A stretch of 64,000 nucleotides of DNA from an uncultured Bacteroidales bacterium (GCA_902776455.1 CACYQI010000001.1:1-64000); one strand, 5' to 3'. Shown: positions 18,015 to 27,936, numbered from the stretch's first letter. Notes: generated by a model not told the origin, from the letters alone. Numbers and translations are program-made.

Positions 18015-19349
18015 ATGCAAAAGTTGTGGGACAAAGGATATGAGCCGACGGCGGAGATAGAGCGCTTCACCGTCGGACGCGACCGCGAGATGGACATGTA
18101 TCTGGCTGAGGCCGACGTGCTTGGCTCGATGGCGCACATCACCATGCTCGAGAGCATCGGGCTTCTCGAGAAAGACGAACTGCAAGCCTTACTGGCTGAG
18201 CTGCGGAACATCCTCGCGGAGATACGCGAGGGACGCTTCACGATAGAGGACGGCATAGAGGACGTACACTCGCAAGTTGAGCTGATGCTGACCCGTCGGC
18301 TGGGCGACATGGGCAAGAAGATACACTCCGGCCGCAGTCGCAACGACCAGGTGTTGGTGGACCTCAAGTTGTTCATCCGCAAGCAGCTACGCCTCGTGGC
18401 AGAGGACGTCAAGAGTCTCTTCATCGAGCTGCAGCAGCAGAGCGAACGATACAAAGGCGTGCTGATGCCAGGCTACACGCATCTGCAAGTGGCGATGCCC
18501 AGTAGCTTCGGCCTTTGGCTGGGTGCTTACGCCGAGAGTCTCGTGGATGACCTCGTCTTCCTCCAAGCCGCCTACCGCATCACGAACCGCAACCCGCTCG
18601 GCTCGGCCGCTGGCTACGGCTCGTCGTTCCCCTTGAACAGGACGATGACGACCGAGTTGCTGGGCTTCGACTCGCTCGACTACAACGTGGTCTATGCCCA
18701 GATGGGACGTGGAAAGACGGAGCGCAACGTGGCCTTCGCCTTGGCCGGAATAGCAGGAACCGTCAGCAAGCTGGCCTTCGACGCCTGCCTCTTCAACAGC
18801 CAGAACTTCGGTTTCATCAAGCTTCCGAAGGAGTGTACGACCGGCTCGAGCATTATGCCGCACAAGAAGAACCCCGACGTCTTCGAGCTGACACGCGCCA
18901 AGTGCAACAAGCTCCAGGCTCTGCCTCAGCAGGTTACGCTCATCATGAACAACCTGCCCAGCGGCTACTTCCGCGACCTCCAAATCATCAAGGAAGTCTT
19001 CCTGCCCGCCTTCCAAGAGCTGCGCGACTGCCTGCAGATGGCCACCTACATCATCCATCGCCTCGAAGTGAACGAGCACATCCTCGACGACCCGCGCTAC
19101 GACCTCATGTTCTCCGTGGAGGAAGTCAACCGCCTCGCCTCCGAAGGGATGCCCTTCCGCGATGCCTACAAGAAAGTCGGGCTTGACATCGAGGCCGGCA
19201 AGTTCGTTCCGAGGAAGGAAGTACGCCACAGCCACGAAGGCAGCATCGGCAACCTCTGCACGAAAGAGATAGCTACTCTCTTCGAACAAACATGGAGCAA
19301 TTTCCGCTTCGAGAAGGCGGAAGAAGCCGAGGCGAAATTAGGGGGCTAA
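18015..19349 (+). CDS. argH: Argininosuccinate lyase
   Basis: Splits argininosuccinate into arginine and fumarate, the last step of arginine synthesis. The 444-residue protein carries the fumarase/aspartase signature GSSIMPHKKNPD near residue 276, plus GRSRNDQVLVD and GYTHLQVAMP. Length is slightly short but within the family. The ATG at 18015 directly follows a GAATTATGAATT repeat spacer. No other arg gene is in the window. Confidence 0.95.
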   Translation: MQKLWDKGYEPTAEIERFTVGRDREMDMYLAEADVLGSMAHITMLESIGLLEKDELQALLAELRNILAEIREGRFTIEDGIEDVHSQVELMLTRRLGDMGKKIHSGRSRNDQVLVDLKLFIRKQLRLVAEDVKSLFIELQQQSERYKGVLMPGYTHLQVAMPSSFGLWLGAYAESLVDDLVFLQAAYRITNRNPLGSAAGYGSSFPLNRTMTTELLGFDSLDYNVVYAQMGRGKTERNVAFALAGIAGTVSKLAFDACLFNSQNFGFIKLPKECTTGSSIMPHKKNPDVFELTRAKCNKLQALPQQVTLIMNNLPSGYFRDLQIIKEVFLPAFQELRDCLQMATYIIHRLEVNEHILDDPRYDLMFSVEEVNRLASEGMPFRDAYKKVGLDIEAGKFVPRKEVRHSHEGSIGNLCTKEIATLFEQTWSNFRFEKAEEAEAKLGG

Positions 19350-19351
19350 AA

Positions 19352-19450
19352 ACACTCCACGGAGAATCGGCTTACACTCCACGGAGAATCGGCTCACACT
19401 CCACGGAGAATCGGCTCACACTCCACGGAGCATCGGGCTACGCTCCATGC
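19352..19450. repeat. 22-bp tandem array, four and a half units
   Basis: Units ACACTCCACGGAGAATCGGC plus two variable bases start at 19352, 19374, 19396, 19418 and 19440, exactly 22 bp apart. Each holds the dyad CTCCACGGAG. The array begins three bases after the argH stop and lies 34 bp before the next gene. Confidence 0.9.
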
Positions 19451-19483
19451 TGTGTGGGACGACACAACATCAAGGAACAAGAA

Positions 19484-20041
19484 ATGAAACGCATTTGCAT
19501 TTATATCTTACCCATTATTAGCGGGTTACTACTTGCGGCTTGCAACAACGGCGAGGTGAACAACAAGTACTGCAACCTGCGGGCCAGACTGACCATCGAC
19601 AATGTCCTGCAAGCTCCAGTCCTCTTCACGGCTTGCGAGAGCATGGGCGAGTATTGCACCATCAAGAGCGACGGCCAGCGCTTCACCTTCACCAACGCTT
19701 CCAACACCACATCGGTCATCAACATCCCAGCCATCAGCGACTACAACGGCTACTACTGGCTGGACGGCTTCATCGTAGGCAAACTCACCATCCCCGAAAT
19801 GGGAGAGGACGTGCCGAAGGTGGTATGTTTCGACCTCGCCTGCTCGAACTGCTACGAGAACTACAACATCACCAGGCCCCTTCGGCTACAGGTCGGCGGC
19901 TACGCCAAGTGCAATTACTGCGGACGCACCTACAACCTGAACGACTGCGGCACCATCGCCGACGGGCCGGGAGGTCGCAACCTCTACCGCTATCGCGTCA
20001 GCTACATCGGCAACACACTCGTCATAAACAACGGAATATAA
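19484..20041 (+). CDS. Cysteine-rich lipoprotein, unknown function
   Basis: 185 residues. The N-terminus MKRICIYILPIISGLLLAAC is a lipoprotein signal with the lipobox LLAAC. The second half has CFDLACSNCYENYN followed by GGYAKCNYCGRTYNL, a C-x4-C-x2-C plus C-x2-C arrangement that could bind zinc or an iron-sulfur centre; a Rieske-like or zinc-ribbon fold is possible but unproven. The frame is open further upstream, but only this ATG precedes a signal peptide. It opens a run of five secreted-protein genes and the next starts 21 bp downstream. Confidence 0.75.
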   Translation: MKRICIYILPIISGLLLAACNNGEVNNKYCNLRARLTIDNVLQAPVLFTACESMGEYCTIKSDGQRFTFTNASNTTSVINIPAISDYNGYYWLDGFIVGKLTIPEMGEDVPKVVCFDLACSNCYENYNITRPLRLQVGGYAKCNYCGRTYNLNDCGTIADGPGGRNLYRYRVSYIGNTLVINNGI

Positions 20042-20062
20042 CACACTTCAGCGACAACGAAC

Positions 20063-20500
20063 ATGAAGAGACTTACGATACTCAGCCTGGCCCTATTGCT
20101 GCTTCTGCCCCTTGCGAGAGCCGAGGAACGCGTCTGGTGCCTCATCACCGACAGCGGCGAGAGCGTGGCAATGAGCGAAGTGCTCTGCCTGGCCGCAGCC
20201 GACGACGACTCCACCTTTGCCGTCGTGCTCAAAGAAGGCGAGGCCATCGCAGGCGTCCGCCGTGCCCGTTTCGGCATGGAGATACCCACAGGCATCGCGA
20301 AGCCCGGCATCGTCGTCGCAAAGGACAACCTGCTTCTGACGAACGCTCTCGCCGGCAGCACAGTCTGCATCTACAGCATCGACGGCAAGCTCATGCAGCA
20401 GGCCAAGTCCGACGAGCAGATAGACATCAGTTCCCTTCCCGCGCGCACGTATTATATAATAAGGATAGGAGAGGCATCCTTCAAGCTCCGCAAGCCATGA
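20063..20500 (+). CDS. Small exported protein with secretion-type tail
   Basis: 145 residues: signal peptide (MKRLTILSLALLLLLPLARA), a short beta-rich middle (VWCLITDSGESVAMSEVLCL), and a C-terminal segment CIYSIDGKLMQQAK...YYIIRIGEASFKLRK. The tail resembles the 'YxLDGR...GxYIIxxG' tails of Bacteroidota exported proteins. Its TGA overlaps the ATG of the GH3 gene (ATGA at 20497-20500), implying translational coupling. I recognise no enzyme family. Confidence 0.7.
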   Translation: MKRLTILSLALLLLLPLARAEERVWCLITDSGESVAMSEVLCLAAADDDSTFAVVLKEGEAIAGVRRARFGMEIPTGIAKPGIVVAKDNLLLTNALAGSTVCIYSIDGKLMQQAKSDEQIDISSLPARTYYIIRIGEASFKLRKP

Positions 20501-23412
20501 AACAGCTACGATATATCATACTCCTTCTCCTTGTCCAATGGTCAATGGCTAATGGTCAATGGTCTAAGACCCTTGCGCAGAAGAAGTTTGCCGTTCACTA
20601 TGGCACGATGGTCGGCACGAGCACCGACGACATCCGCTTCTCGCAGAACGGCGACAAAGACGAGTGGGCACCCGGAAGCGTGTACTACCCGAACAAAGAC
20701 CTCTCGCAGATACAGTACATCAGCCGCTACTTCCCCTGCCGCGACTTCACCTTCTCGCGCCCCGACCTCGTGATGCGGCCGGGCGAAACAGCTATCATCG
20801 ACATCGACTTCCAACCGGAAGAGAGCGTCGTCCGCTATGTCGATAAGCTCATCTACTCGTCGAACAGCAACGTAGCCAAAGCCAAGCGTCGCGGCGGAGC
20901 ACAGTTCGAAGTGACGGCCGTCGCATCAGGCTTCTGCACCCTCACCGCCACGCATAGCGAAGCAGGACAGCGCACCATCTCCGTCCTCGTCAGGCCCGAC
21001 GAGGCATACGTCGATAGGATGGTCGATTCGCTGCTCCACCTGATGACCGACGACGAGAAGCTTTCGATGGTGGGCGGCACGAACTGGTATCATACAAAGA
21101 ACATCGACCGCCTCGACATCCCTGGCATGGAGATGTGCGACGGCCCGCAAGGCGTCGGCTCGGACAACATAGCAACGGCTTATCCGCACAATCAGGCACT
21201 TGCTGCCACATGGAACCGCGACATGGCCCAACGCTACGGACGCTCCTTGGCACGCGATTGCCGCGCTCGCGGCATCAACATCATCCTCGGTCCAGGCGTC
21301 AACATCTATCGTTCGCCCCTCTGCGGACGCAACTTCGAGTACATGGGCGAGGACCCCTATCTGGCAGGGCAGACAGCCGCCAACTACATCGTCGGCGCCC
21401 AGCGGGAAGGCGTTGCGACGACCGTCAAGCACTTCCTCGGCAACAACTCCGACTACGACCGCAACCGCATCAGCAACGACATGGACGAGCGGACGTTGCA
21501 CGAAATCTACCTCCCCGTCTTCAAAGCCGCTGTGCAGGAAGGCAAGACGGGATGCCTGATGAGCAGTTACAACCTCGTGAACGGCATCTACACGACACAT
21601 AGCCGCGCTTTGCTTACCGACATTCTGCGCGACCGCTGGGGCTACAAAGGCATCGTCATGAGCGACTGGGGCTCCACGCACGACTGTCTGGGAGCAGCCT
21701 ATGGCGGCCTCGACCTCGAGATGGCCAGTGCCGACCACATGACGCCCGACAGCCTTCGCCTATACATCTCGAAGGGTAAACTCTCGATGAACGACATCGA
21801 AACGAAGGTGCGACACATCCTCCACACTATGATTAGCATGGGCTTCCACGACGAGGGACAACGCGACAGCACCATTCCTCTCTACGACCCCGAAAGCGAC
21901 TCGACGGCCCTTGCCGTGGCCAGCGAGGCGATAACGCTTTTGCGCAACGAGAACAACCTGTTGCCCATCGACACATCGAAGGTGAAGCGCATCGTCGTGA
22001 CGGGCAAGAACGCCACCGGCTACGTGAGCGGCGGCGGCAGCGGCAACGTCAATCCCTGGCACTACGTCAGCACCTTCGACGGCATCCGCACACTCGGCGA
22101 AAGCCTTGGCATCGAGGTGGAATGCAAGGACAAGCTCGACCTGCTGCCCTCCATCATCTATACCGACGAGTCGCTCACCGAACCGGGCTTCAAGGCAGAA
22201 TACTTTGCTACAAGCGACCTAAGCGGCTCGCCTGTGCTGACACAGACTGAGACGAAGGTCAACCACATATGGAGCGCCGGCGGACCCGACGTGGAGGGCA
22301 TCGGCAAGAAGAACTATTCTGTACGCTGGAGTGGCTACATCAGCGTGCCAGCCTCTGCTTACTACACCTTCACGGCAGGCGGCGACGACGGCTTCCGCCT
22401 CCTCATCGACGGCACATCGCTGCTCGACGACTGGACGGCATCTTCCTATCACAGCAAGTCCGCCTCCAAGCTCTTCAACAAGGGAAAGGTCTATGCCGTC
22501 ACCTTCGAATACTACCAATTGGAGGGCGACGCAATGGTGGACCTGATGTGGCAGAAGCGAGGCGACACGAATGACTACTTGGCTGAGTACCTGAAGGATG
22601 CAGACCTCGTTGTGGCCTGCATCGGCATGAACTCGAGCATCGAGGGCGAAGGACACGACCGCAGCTTCGACCTCCCAAGCGACGACAAGGAAGTGCTGGC
22701 TTCCGTAGCAGCGGCCGGAAGGCCTACGGTTGCCGTCGTCAATGGTGGCGGAGCAGTAGAGATGCAGTCGTGGCAGCAGCAGACCGATGCCATCCTTTGG
22801 GCCTTCTATGGCGGACAGCAAGGCGGTACGGCCATTGCCGACATCCTCTTCGGCAAGACAAACCCGTCGGGCCACCTGCCCATCACTATCGAACGCGCCT
22901 GGAGCGAGAACCCGACTTACAACTCCTACCACGACCCCGATGGCGACAAGCACGTCCGTTATAGCGAAGGCATCTTCATGGGCTATCGTGGCTACGACAA
23001 GCTTGACCGTCAAGTGCTATATCCTTTCGGCCACGGCCTGTCGTACACCACCTTCAGCATCAACGGTCTCACTATCGGCGAACAGCAGGCAGACGGCAAC
23101 ATCGAGGTGAGCTGCACGCTGACCAACACAGGCAGCCGCGACGGAGCACAGGTCGTTCAGCTCTACGTCGGACGCGAAGGCGAGTGCCCCGTGAAGCGAC
23201 CGATAAAGGAACTACGCGACTTCGCAAAGGTCTTCCTGCGTGCCGGCGAGTCGCAACAAGTATCGTTCACCTTGAAGCCTGAAGCTTTCAGCTACTACGA
23301 CGTGAACCGGCACGACTTTGTTTACGATGCCGGTCAGTACAACATCATGCTTGGATTCTCTTCGCGCGACATCCGGCAGACAAGTTCCACCACATTGAAG
23401 CCATTGCCATGA
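20497..23412 (+). CDS. Exported GH3 glycoside hydrolase with PA14 insert
   Basis: A 971-residue enzyme, probably a beta-glucosidase or beta-xylosidase acting on oligosaccharides. Order: signal peptide (residues 1-30), an Ig-like N-terminal domain (about 60-165), the GH3 barrel with the nucleophile in VMSDWGSTHDC (Asp390) and the KHFLGNNS loop, and a PA14 sugar-contact domain inserted at about 564-688. Then come the GH3 alpha/beta sandwich (GQQGGTAIADILFG) and a fibronectin-III-like end. The signal region contains WSMANGQWSK, coded by a short ATGGTCAATGG repeat also seen in two other genes. Start and stop both overlap neighbours by ATGA. The GH10 xylanase upstream suggests, but does not prove, a hemicellulose substrate. 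Confidence 0.92.
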   Translation: MKQLRYIILLLLVQWSMANGQWSKTLAQKKFAVHYGTMVGTSTDDIRFSQNGDKDEWAPGSVYYPNKDLSQIQYISRYFPCRDFTFSRPDLVMRPGETAIIDIDFQPEESVVRYVDKLIYSSNSNVAKAKRRGGAQFEVTAVASGFCTLTATHSEAGQRTISVLVRPDEAYVDRMVDSLLHLMTDDEKLSMVGGTNWYHTKNIDRLDIPGMEMCDGPQGVGSDNIATAYPHNQALAATWNRDMAQRYGRSLARDCRARGINIILGPGVNIYRSPLCGRNFEYMGEDPYLAGQTAANYIVGAQREGVATTVKHFLGNNSDYDRNRISNDMDERTLHEIYLPVFKAAVQEGKTGCLMSSYNLVNGIYTTHSRALLTDILRDRWGYKGIVMSDWGSTHDCLGAAYGGLDLEMASADHMTPDSLRLYISKGKLSMNDIETKVRHILHTMISMGFHDEGQRDSTIPLYDPESDSTALAVASEAITLLRNENNLLPIDTSKVKRIVVTGKNATGYVSGGGSGNVNPWHYVSTFDGIRTLGESLGIEVECKDKLDLLPSIIYTDESLTEPGFKAEYFATSDLSGSPVLTQTETKVNHIWSAGGPDVEGIGKKNYSVRWSGYISVPASAYYTFTAGGDDGFRLLIDGTSLLDDWTASSYHSKSASKLFNKGKVYAVTFEYYQLEGDAMVDLMWQKRGDTNDYLAEYLKDADLVVACIGMNSSIEGEGHDRSFDLPSDDKEVLASVAAAGRPTVAVVNGGGAVEMQSWQQQTDAILWAFYGGQQGGTAIADILFGKTNPSGHLPITIERAWSENPTYNSYHDPDGDKHVRYSEGIFMGYRGYDKLDRQVLYPFGHGLSYTTFSINGLTIGEQQADGNIEVSCTLTNTGSRDGAQVVQLYVGREGECPVKRPIKELRDFAKVFLRAGESQQVSFTLKPEAFSYYDVNRHDFVYDAGQYNIMLGFSSRDIRQTSSTTLKPLP

Positions 23413-25277
23413 AGAAAGTAATATCCCTCGCACTACTGCTGACATCGCTCAGCGCAAGCGCCATCAACACTACCTCCGACGGCACTTATCTCATCGCATC
23501 GGCTCAGGACCTTTGCGACTTCTCGTTGCTCGTCAACGGAGGCAAGCGCGACCTGAATGCCTTACTGACAGCCAACATCAACATGAAGGGCTACGACTTC
23601 ACCCCTATCGGCACCAGTTCGATGGGCTACTGCGGCACCTTCGACGGCCAGGGTTTCGCTATCGACAGCCTTTCCCTCTCGCTCTCCTCGGCCGATGGCG
23701 TTGGCATCTTCGGCTACATCGACAGCGCACACATCTTGAACCTCACCGCAGGCTCGGGCAACAACATTAAGGGCAAAGCGTTTGTGGGAGGCCTTGTGGG
23801 CGACAAGATAGGCAACGGAACAGCCTACATCGACTGCTGCGGACACGAAGGGAAGGTGACAGGCAGTGCCCAGAATGCCGCTGCTTTTGTGGGATGCGTA
23901 CACAGCGGAAGCCTTGTGCTCAGCCATTGTTACAATACAGGCCGCGTGACGGGCAACCGCGAGTCTGCCATCTTCTGCGGATGGATGGGCGGCAGCGCCT
24001 CCGCCATCACATGCTGCTACAACTCCGGCACACTCACAGCAGGCGTGGAGGGCAGCAACTATCTGTGGCGCTCCTCGCCGACGGTGAGCAACGTCTATGA
24101 CAGCTCCGGTCGTCAGAACACGAAGCGCTTCACGCTCCCCCAGCGAAAGAACGGCGCATTGGCTTGGATGCTCAACGGCAACTCGCCCAAGGGTTGCTTC
24201 TATCAGAACCTCGACAACGGACTCGCTATCGACGACCATCCCGTCTGCTCTTCACGAGGCCATGGCATCGTCTATGCAGCAGGCACATTGAAGTGCGACG
24301 GAACAGCAGCCAGCTCCACAGCTTCCTTCTCCAACTCAAACAGCGCCACCTATCTGCCACATGACTTTGCCGATGGGCTTTGCAGCGTATGCCTGCTCGT
24401 TGACGAAGAGTACATGTACACCGACACGGAGGGCTACTACGAGCTGGCCACGCCCGAAGCACTGCGATGGTTCGCCTACTTCGTGAACACCGTGCCTGGC
24501 CATGCTTCCGAGTATTGCCGCATCACAGCCGACATCGACATGACGGGCTGCAACTTCCCGGGCATCGGGACAAACGATGTTCCGTATCATGGCGAGATAG
24601 ACGGCTGCAAGAACATCATATCGGGCCTAATCATGAACAAGGCAGGAGAAACGGGAGTTGGTTTGGTCAACGTGGGAACCGACGGGCTGGAGATTCACGA
24701 CCTCACCCTCGACGGCACTTGCTCCTTCACGGGCTATCGCTACGTCGGCGGTTTTGCAGGCAAAGTCTATGGAGCCGACGGAGGCCAAGTTCACTTCATG
24801 AACCTCGGCTTCGAGGGCACCATCAACGTCAACGACAACGGGGGCGGCATAGTGGGATGCGTGCCCAATAACAACTTCACGGCATACTTCACCAACAGCT
24901 ACACCGTGGGCACCGTCAACGGCGTAAGCGACAACGGCGCCCTATCGGGTTGGTCATCGCATGCCCGCATCCGCAACTGCTATGCTCTCGTCAAAGGCAA
25001 AGGCTGGGAGAGCGGACACGACGTCTGCCGAGGCTTCTCGATTCACTTCACCAACAGCTTCGCTTGCGGTGCAGCACAGACGGGAGCAGGTTTAGGCACC
25101 TTCACGCAGACCGATATGGCCGACGGAACACTACTCAATCTCTTATGGAAAGGCGAGTACAGCCAAGTGGTAGGCCAAGACGACCATCCCCGCCTAAGCC
25201 ACAGCCTACAGAACTTTTTCGCTGGCAATGACACAACACATATATTAATACGCTACATTGGTCCCGCCTGCAACTGA
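23409..25277 (+). CDS. Exported GLUG-repeat-like protein
   Basis: 622 residues with a signal peptide (MKKVISLALLLTSLSASA). The body is made of repeating beta segments such as GYCGTFDGQGFAID, VGGLVGDKIG and YVGGFAGKVYG, which look like GLUG motifs found in Bacteroidota and IgA-protease-like surface proteins. No catalytic motif is visible; adhesion or glycan contact is plausible. The ATG overlaps the GH3 stop, so the two are probably translated together. Confidence 0.75.
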   Translation: MKKVISLALLLTSLSASAINTTSDGTYLIASAQDLCDFSLLVNGGKRDLNALLTANINMKGYDFTPIGTSSMGYCGTFDGQGFAIDSLSLSLSSADGVGIFGYIDSAHILNLTAGSGNNIKGKAFVGGLVGDKIGNGTAYIDCCGHEGKVTGSAQNAAAFVGCVHSGSLVLSHCYNTGRVTGNRESAIFCGWMGGSASAITCCYNSGTLTAGVEGSNYLWRSSPTVSNVYDSSGRQNTKRFTLPQRKNGALAWMLNGNSPKGCFYQNLDNGLAIDDHPVCSSRGHGIVYAAGTLKCDGTAASSTASFSNSNSATYLPHDFADGLCSVCLLVDEEYMYTDTEGYYELATPEALRWFAYFVNTVPGHASEYCRITADIDMTGCNFPGIGTNDVPYHGEIDGCKNIISGLIMNKAGETGVGLVNVGTDGLEIHDLTLDGTCSFTGYRYVGGFAGKVYGADGGQVHFMNLGFEGTINVNDNGGGIVGCVPNNNFTAYFTNSYTVGTVNGVSDNGALSGWSSHARIRNCYALVKGKGWESGHDVCRGFSIHFTNSFACGAAQTGAGLGTFTQTDMADGTLLNLLWKGEYSQVVGQDDHPRLSHSLQNFFAGNDTTHILIRYIGPACN

Positions 25278-25313
25278 GGCGACAACCTAAGCTAATAAAA
25301 CTTCAATGTACAC

Positions 25314-27653
25314 ATGAAAAAAACTTATTATCTACTGATTCTTTGCTTTGGACTTGCCTCTATGGCTTCCTTTGCACAAGACCACCAAACCACGGGAGAC
25401 ATCAATGACTACAGGAATGCCTGCAACGAAGCCATCGACAACATGAGCAAGATTACGGGCAGCTACAGCGGCTTTATATCGAGATACCAAGTGGCAAGGA
25501 ACTCTATCAGAATCATGAGCGACCCGAGGGACATACGAACCTCAATGGCCTTCCTGCGAGCCGACATCGTAGCCAACTACCTGCAGATTGTCAAGACCTT
25601 CGAGGCGGAACAGGACTTCACGGGCCTCATCGGCAACCATTCCTTCGACACGGGCGAGCTTTCCTGGTGGAACTGCTTCGGTTTCGACCTGAGCAAGGTG
25701 ACACTTGCCGACGTCACACGCGCCATTGCAGCAGGCAGCGTCAGCCCCCTCACCAAAGCCGTCACGCTGAGGGACTGGAACGAAGAGACAATGGCCGTAG
25801 AGAACACGGGCGATGATGCCGTCAGCGGAGGCCATGGGAAGTTCTTTCTCAACAGCAACCAACTGACCATGCAGCCCGTCTTCGGCCTGCCAGCCGGCAT
25901 CTACACCTTCCGAGCAAAGGTCGCATGCAAGCCCGGACTGCTCGGACTCAACAAGGTTCACCTCAACGCCCTCGTCGTCTCGTCGGATGCCGTGAGAAGC
26001 ATCCTTGGCATCATCGTGCAGTCGAACCAGGAATGGGAGGACCTGCTGAGCAACTTCAAACTGACCGAATACATCCAACCCATCCTCGAAAACGGCGAAC
26101 TCTACACCGCTTCCGTCAGCTGCAAGAACCTCAACACTTTCTCCGACGGAGAGGTGAACTTCATCATAAACGAAGGCGACCTCGTCATCCTTGGCATGGA
26201 CTCCGGCCTCGTCTCCTTCATTGGAGCCGAACAGTACCGCGCCGACAACATACAGCTCGTGGGCCGATGGTCGGCAAAGGACTACCTCGCAGCAAAGGCC
26301 GAACTCGCTAAAGAGCTGGAAGGGCAGACGAAGGTCGAAGCCAACTGCAATGCCGACTGGGACGGAGAGTCTCAACAGCCTCCCTTCACCTACGACCATA
26401 CCATCACATCGAACTACAACCAAGCTCTTGCCGAAGCACAGGACCTCTCGGACGACAAGCTTACCGAAACCATTGGCGACTACGACCTGACTTCGCTGAA
26501 GAACCTCTCTAAGCTCGACGAAACCTCGCGAAACCACTTCAGCGAAGGCATCCGAAGCTTCAAGGAAGCCAAGAACGCCTTCTACACGCGAGGCTTCATC
26601 GCTCCAGAGCCTGACTCGCCCTTCAACATCCTTATGAAGGACGAATGGACCACCCTCTTCTCCTCCAAGTGGACAGGCAACGCCGTCACCCTCGACAAGA
26701 ACCTTTCCATGCGTTTCTCCAAGAAGCCCGGAGAGGACATCTACAGCCTCGGCTTCTGCTTCGAAAGCGCCTCCGACCGATACTCCAACCTGCTGCGTGC
26801 CTACATCGACGACAATCACGACAAATACTATCTCGCTCAGAACAGCGAAGGAGTGCTCCTCTCCACCAATCCGCAGGAAGCGATCACCATCGAAGCCCTT
26901 CCTTCCTACACCACAGAAGGCGAAATCAAGCTGAAAGCAGGTGACAAGTACCTCGGCACATCCTCTTCCAAAGACAACCTCATCCTGACTGACCTCGGCT
27001 CCCTGCTGCGCACCACCCGCACCGGACTGTCCGTAGTACCGGCAGCAGAAACGGCGCTCAACGTTAGCCTCACTCCCGTCAGCTCCTCTCCCTACGCCAC
27101 CCTCATACTCCCCTTCGACGCTCCCTTGCCCGAAGGTTGCAGAGCATTCACCGTAGAAGGCATCAGAACCGACCTCCCCTGCATAGAGGCCGAAGAGCAC
27201 CAGAGCCTCAAAGCCAACACTCCCTATCTCATAGCCATCAACCCCACAGCACAGGGAGGGTCGATGGTCAACGGCAAATGGCAGAAGAGTTTTGCCGGTC
27301 CCTCCAAAGCCATCCTGCCTAACTACAGCACAGGGCTGCTTGCAGGCGGCTACAGCCCCTACGTCACGAGCGGCACAGACGAGTTCGTCCTGACAACCGA
27401 CGAAGACGGCTTCCCCATCTTCCGCCAGGCAGCAGGCATCTCAGTAGCAGCCAACACCTGCTACCTCAAGAGCGAAACGCCCCTCAACTTCATCTGCATA
27501 GACGAAGACCACGCCACCGCCATCAACGACCCTAAGGACCTTAAAGACCTTAAGGACCTTAAAGACTCTTGGGACCTTACCGGCAGACGAGTAAACCCCG
27601 ACAGGCATCATGGCATCTACATCGTCGGCGGGAAGAAAGTATTAGTAAAGTGA
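25314..27653 (+). CDS. Large exported protein, possible carbohydrate-binding module
   Basis: 779 residues. Signal peptide MKKTYYLLILCFGLASMASFAQ, an alpha-helical first section, then a segment (FTGLIGNHSFDTGELSWWNC; GIYTFRAKVACKPG) that resembles a carbohydrate-binding-module jelly roll. A long unknown region follows. The tail WDLTGRRVNPDRHHGIYIVG then GKKVLVK resembles secretion tails. Two short repeat words are built into the protein: SMVNGKWQK (about 27264-27290) and KDLKDLKDLKD (27527-27569). Both match repeats elsewhere in the window. It ends the five-gene secreted block. Confidence 0.7.
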   Translation: MKKTYYLLILCFGLASMASFAQDHQTTGDINDYRNACNEAIDNMSKITGSYSGFISRYQVARNSIRIMSDPRDIRTSMAFLRADIVANYLQIVKTFEAEQDFTGLIGNHSFDTGELSWWNCFGFDLSKVTLADVTRAIAAGSVSPLTKAVTLRDWNEETMAVENTGDDAVSGGHGKFFLNSNQLTMQPVFGLPAGIYTFRAKVACKPGLLGLNKVHLNALVVSSDAVRSILGIIVQSNQEWEDLLSNFKLTEYIQPILENGELYTASVSCKNLNTFSDGEVNFIINEGDLVILGMDSGLVSFIGAEQYRADNIQLVGRWSAKDYLAAKAELAKELEGQTKVEANCNADWDGESQQPPFTYDHTITSNYNQALAEAQDLSDDKLTETIGDYDLTSLKNLSKLDETSRNHFSEGIRSFKEAKNAFYTRGFIAPEPDSPFNILMKDEWTTLFSSKWTGNAVTLDKNLSMRFSKKPGEDIYSLGFCFESASDRYSNLLRAYIDDNHDKYYLAQNSEGVLLSTNPQEAITIEALPSYTTEGEIKLKAGDKYLGTSSSKDNLILTDLGSLLRTTRTGLSVVPAAETALNVSLTPVSSSPYATLILPFDAPLPEGCRAFTVEGIRTDLPCIEAEEHQSLKANTPYLIAINPTAQGGSMVNGKWQKSFAGPSKAILPNYSTGLLAGGYSPYVTSGTDEFVLTTDEDGFPIFRQAAGISVAANTCYLKSETPLNFICIDEDHATAINDPKDLKDLKDLKDSWDLTGRRVNPDRHHGIYIVGGKKVLVK

Positions 27654-27730
27654 TCTGTTGATTCCCTATGTAGGCTCTTATCCATCGGCATTTCTGACGA
27701 AAAGCAGCTTATGAGGGATTGGTTAAAGTC

Positions 27731-27936
27731 TCGAAGAGACGAAAGACCACAGACGGAGGTGTAAACCTCTGGTATTGATGCGACAATGAGAGAAGCCCCG
27801 ACGGGGAGACAGAGATAGATGCAAGTTGAAATCAAACAACTTAGATATTCTGTCGCCTCTTCGGGGCTTATGTTTTGCTGATGCTCCTGTACCGTGGGCT
27901 TCACCCCCGTCTGTGGTCTTTCGCGCCCTCGGTGCT
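27731..27936. repeat. Nested palindrome of about 200 bp
   Basis: Outer arms GAAAGACCACAGACGG and CCGTCTGTGGTCTTTC pair across the element. Inside, AAGCCCCGACGGGG pairs with CTCTTCGGGGCTT, next to GACAGA and TCTGTC. It lies downstream of the secreted block and no gene is present. The shape suggests a REP-like mobile repeat or a strong RNA structure; it could also terminate the operon. Confidence 0.7.

Noticed and set aside
19540-20496. N-terminal extension of the GH3 frame
   Set aside because: It is an out-of-frame reading of two upstream genes; the signal peptide begins at 20497.
25542-27200. 552-residue minus-strand frame
   Set aside because: Antisense shadow caused by strong codon bias; no motifs and no promoter.
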